A model generated the notes under the pieces. The model saw only the letters and a list, made by a program, of their open reading frames with translations, was not told where the DNA came from and searched no databases. Made by a program: the position numbers and the translations under genes. Shown here in pieces: positions 61,872 through 64,000 of a DNA stretch of 64,000 nt (position 1 is its first letter; each line of letters opens with the position of its first letter). This stretch comes from Solilutibacter pythonis (lineage in GTDB: Bacteria; Pseudomonadota; Gammaproteobacteria; Xanthomonadales; Xanthomonadaceae): the NCBI RefSeq assembly GCF_003697345.1, contig NZ_RFLY01000005.1:124001-188000 (forward strand), written 5' to 3'.

Positions 61872-63884
61872 TTACCAGACCTTGATCCGGCTGGTTTCCG
61901 GCAGGGCCAGCGGGCCGGGCGCCTTGCACTGGAAGCTGGCGGCGAAGCCGGGCTGGTTGGCCAGCGTGCCGTTGACCCGCCACTGGCCCGGCGGCTCGGC
62001 GCTGGTGGTGGAGAGGAAGGTGGCGGCTTCCACACCCATTTGCTGCGCCCACAGCCGTGCCCAGGCTTGGTAGAACGCCTGCCGGTTGGCGTCGGTCGCG
62101 GCTGGCATGGCTTTTTCCAGCGCGGCCTGCGCCAGCTCGATGCCGGCCAGGTCGTTGAGGGCCTGGCTGCGGACGAGGCGGCCGTTGACCCGGCTGGTTT
62201 CCAGCAGTGGGTAGGGGTAGCCGTCGAACTGGCTGCCGATGCGCGATTGCAGCCCTTCCCAGCCAGCGACGTCGGTGGGCGTCCACCAATCGCGGACTTC
62301 GCCGGCGGCGTCGATGTTGCGGCCGCGCGCGTCGATCGCGTGAGTCAGTTCGTGGCCGACCAGCGCGCCGAAGCCGCCGTAGTGGGCGGATGGCTCCTGC
62401 GACATGTCGATCAGTGGCGCTTGCAGCACGGCGGCGGTGACGATCAGGCGGTTGTGGGCCAGGTCGTAGGACAGCGCCGGCTGCTGCGGCAGCACGTCCC
62501 AGCGGCGGGTGGCGTTGTGGCGGCCGATGCGGCGCATTTCCTCGCGGTGGCGCCAGGTCGAGGCGATCAGCATGTTGCTGCCAAAGCTGCCGCGGCCCAT
62601 TGGCTGGATGCTGTAATCGAGATCGCGCCTGGGGGTGCCGATCTCGATCTTCAGTTTGCCGAGCTTGGCCTTGGCTTCGGCCTTGGCCGCTTGGCTCATC
62701 CAGGCGTTGCGTTCCACCCCGGCGGCCAGCGCGTCGCGGATTTCGCCGGCCACCGTTTCGGCGCGGCCGCGGGTGGCGGCCGGCAGGTAGCGGGCGGCGT
62801 ATTCGCGGCCCAGCATCGGCCCGGCGGCGAGGTTGATGGCATCGAGGGTCTGCCGCCAGCGTGGCGCCGGGGCGCTCAGCCCGTGCAGCACGCGGCCGCG
62901 GAATTCGAAATCGGCCTCGCGGAAGGATTTCGACAGATACGGTGCCATGGCGTTGCCGACCTGGTAGCGCAGGTAGGTCTTCCACTGCTCGGTCTTGAGG
63001 CCACGGATCAGCCCGTCGATCTGCTGGAACAACGCCGGGTTGGCGATCGAGACCACGTCGTCGCTCACGCCCTGGGCCTGGATGAATTCGGCCAGTTGCA
63101 GGTTGCGGTATTGCTTCTTCAGTTCGGCGATCGGCACCGGGGCGTAGTTGCCCTTGGGGTCGCGCAGGCTGGCCAGCGGGCGCGCGGCCTGGGCGAGGCG
63201 GGTTTCGAGATCGAACACCGCCTGGGTGTCGGCGGCGAGGCGCTCGGCCGGGGTGCCGGTCAGGGTCAGTATCTTCTCGACATAGACGCGATAGCGGCCC
63301 ATCAGCGCCACGGTGTCGGCATCCTGGCGGGCGTAGAAGGCCGGATCGGGCAGGGCGGTGCCGCCCTGGCTGAAGTAGCCGATGTGGCGATCGAGATCCT
63401 TGAGGTCGAGGTCGGCGCTGAAATTGAAGACTACCGGAATGCCGACCTGATGCAGGGCGGCGATGGCGGCCGGGACGTCCTTGCCACGGCGGATGCCGTT
63501 GATGCGGTCGAGCAGCGGCGTGATTGGCTTGGCGCCATCGGCTTCCACCGCGGCCTCGTCCAGCCCGCTGGCCCAGAAGTCGCCCAGCAGCTTCTGCACG
63601 TTGCCTTGCGGCGATTGCATCGCGGCATCTAAAAGGTCGCGTTGCTGCTGCTGGCTGCGGGCGACCAGTTGGCCCAGGGCCGTGGTGCTTGCGGTGCCGG
63701 CCGGGACGGGCACGGCGGCCAGCCATTCCTTGTTGACGGCCGTGTAGAAATCGCCGCACTCGACGCTGACCACTGGCGCTTTGGCGCGCGCGGGCCGCTT
63801 CTTTTTTCTCTGCGCCAGGGCGTCCGGCGCGGTGACGGTGAGGGCGAGGATCAAGGCGAAGGCCAGCGGCTTGGCTCGGGGCAT
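61872..63884 (-). CDS. M13 (neprilysin/PepO)-family protein with an altered zinc site
   Basis: 670 aa with a signal peptide (LAFALILALTVTAPDALAQ). The zinc-binding HELTH is present near residue 511. Counting from its first His, position +63, where neprilysin has the third ligand Glu646, is Gln in SQALNDLAG. The Asp at +67 (Asp650) is kept. The substrate-binding His711 counterpart is Glu, and Arg717 is kept in WRVNG. The NAYY-type substrate strand is also changed (PALSYDLAHNRLIV). It is probably exported and may be a weak or non-catalytic paralogue. The 116 bp beyond the start to the window end show no gene. Confidence 0.88.
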   Translation of the reverse strand: MPRAKPLAFALILALTVTAPDALAQRKKKRPARAKAPVVSVECGDFYTAVNKEWLAAVPVPAGTASTTALGQLVARSQQQQRDLLDAAMQSPQGNVQKLLGDFWASGLDEAAVEADGAKPITPLLDRINGIRRGKDVPAAIAALHQVGIPVVFNFSADLDLKDLDRHIGYFSQGGTALPDPAFYARQDADTVALMGRYRVYVEKILTLTGTPAERLAADTQAVFDLETRLAQAARPLASLRDPKGNYAPVPIAELKKQYRNLQLAEFIQAQGVSDDVVSIANPALFQQIDGLIRGLKTEQWKTYLRYQVGNAMAPYLSKSFREADFEFRGRVLHGLSAPAPRWRQTLDAINLAAGPMLGREYAARYLPAATRGRAETVAGEIRDALAAGVERNAWMSQAAKAEAKAKLGKLKIEIGTPRRDLDYSIQPMGRGSFGSNMLIASTWRHREEMRRIGRHNATRRWDVLPQQPALSYDLAHNRLIVTAAVLQAPLIDMSQEPSAHYGGFGALVGHELTHAIDARGRNIDAAGEVRDWWTPTDVAGWEGLQSRIGSQFDGYPYPLLETSRVNGRLVRSQALNDLAGIELAQAALEKAMPAATDANRQAFYQAWARLWAQQMGVEAATFLSTTSAEPPGQWRVNGTLANQPGFAASFQCKAPGPLALPETSRIKVW

Positions 63885-64000
63885 CGTGGAGGCGGTTCCG
63901 TTCGGGCGAAGCGGGCAGTCTAGCAAGCCCTCGTCAAGGCTCTGGCGTTGCCGGAGCGGGCGGGCGCGGGGATCTGCGTCCGTTCAGCGAGCGCCGGGGG

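Noticed and set aside
61249-63759. 836-codon minus-strand frame overlapping the M13 gene
   Set aside because: Arg/Pro/Gly-rich shadow in a neighbouring frame of the M13 gene, which carries the signal peptide and HELTH.

Overview
This is a GC-rich gammaproteobacterial chromosome segment. The order queA / tgt-yajC-secD-secF / suhB / trmJ, with leftward TonB receptors nearby, is typical of the Xanthomonadales (Lysobacterales). That placement is inferred from gene order and protein style; there is no rRNA in the window.

Bases 1-30,778 hold a single leftward assembly-line operon whose genes overlap by 4 bp or sit 3-14 bp apart. In transcription order it encodes: P1 (KS-AT-KR-ACP-Cy-A[MT]-PCP, 2,894 aa), P2 (docking domain-Cy*-A-PCP), P3 (ACP-KS without AT-ACP-Cy-A-PCP), P4 (KS-AT-KR-ACP), P5 (Cy-A-PCP-Ox), P6 (docking domain-Cy-A-PCP), a type II thioesterase and a membrane acyltransferase cut by the left edge. 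All five NRPS modules use heterocyclisation-type condensation domains. The P5 and P6 adenylation domains carry the nine-residue cysteine code of pyochelin/yersiniabactin synthetases, and P5 ends in a thiazoline oxidase. The expected product is a polyketide-peptide chain with several thiazoline or thiazole rings.

Bases 31,011-37,760 hold the companion functions: an AraC-type (PchR/YbtA-like) regulator with a Fur-box-like site upstream, and a leftward operon of TonB receptor, MFS transporter, Sfp-type phosphopantetheinyl transferase and thiolase. A GAATC-R-GGAGTCTTTA box lies at a similar distance upstream of both the synthetase operon and the receptor operon. In the latter it is part of a duplicated 72-bp element. 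Together this looks like a complete metallophore system: synthesis, carrier activation, export, uptake and effector-dependent control. No salicylate or dihydroxybenzoate starter genes, no loading module and no terminal thioesterase are present, so it is not simply yersiniabactin or pyochelin.

Bases 37,850-42,105 encode an ABC ATPase and a large permease fused to a peptidase-like domain with no visible zinc motif. Bases 42,318-64,000 are mostly housekeeping: an AsnC/Lrp regulator, queA, a frameshifted second TonB receptor gene, tgt-yajC-secD-secF, suhB, trmJ, a PhnD-like binding protein with a GGDEF-EAL protein, ExoD, a CBS-domain membrane protein, a DUF47-phosphate transporter pair with a Pho-box-like site, an alkyltransferase-like protein, a 2OG-Fe(II) oxygenase, a rhomboid protease and an M13-family protein that has lost a zinc ligand.
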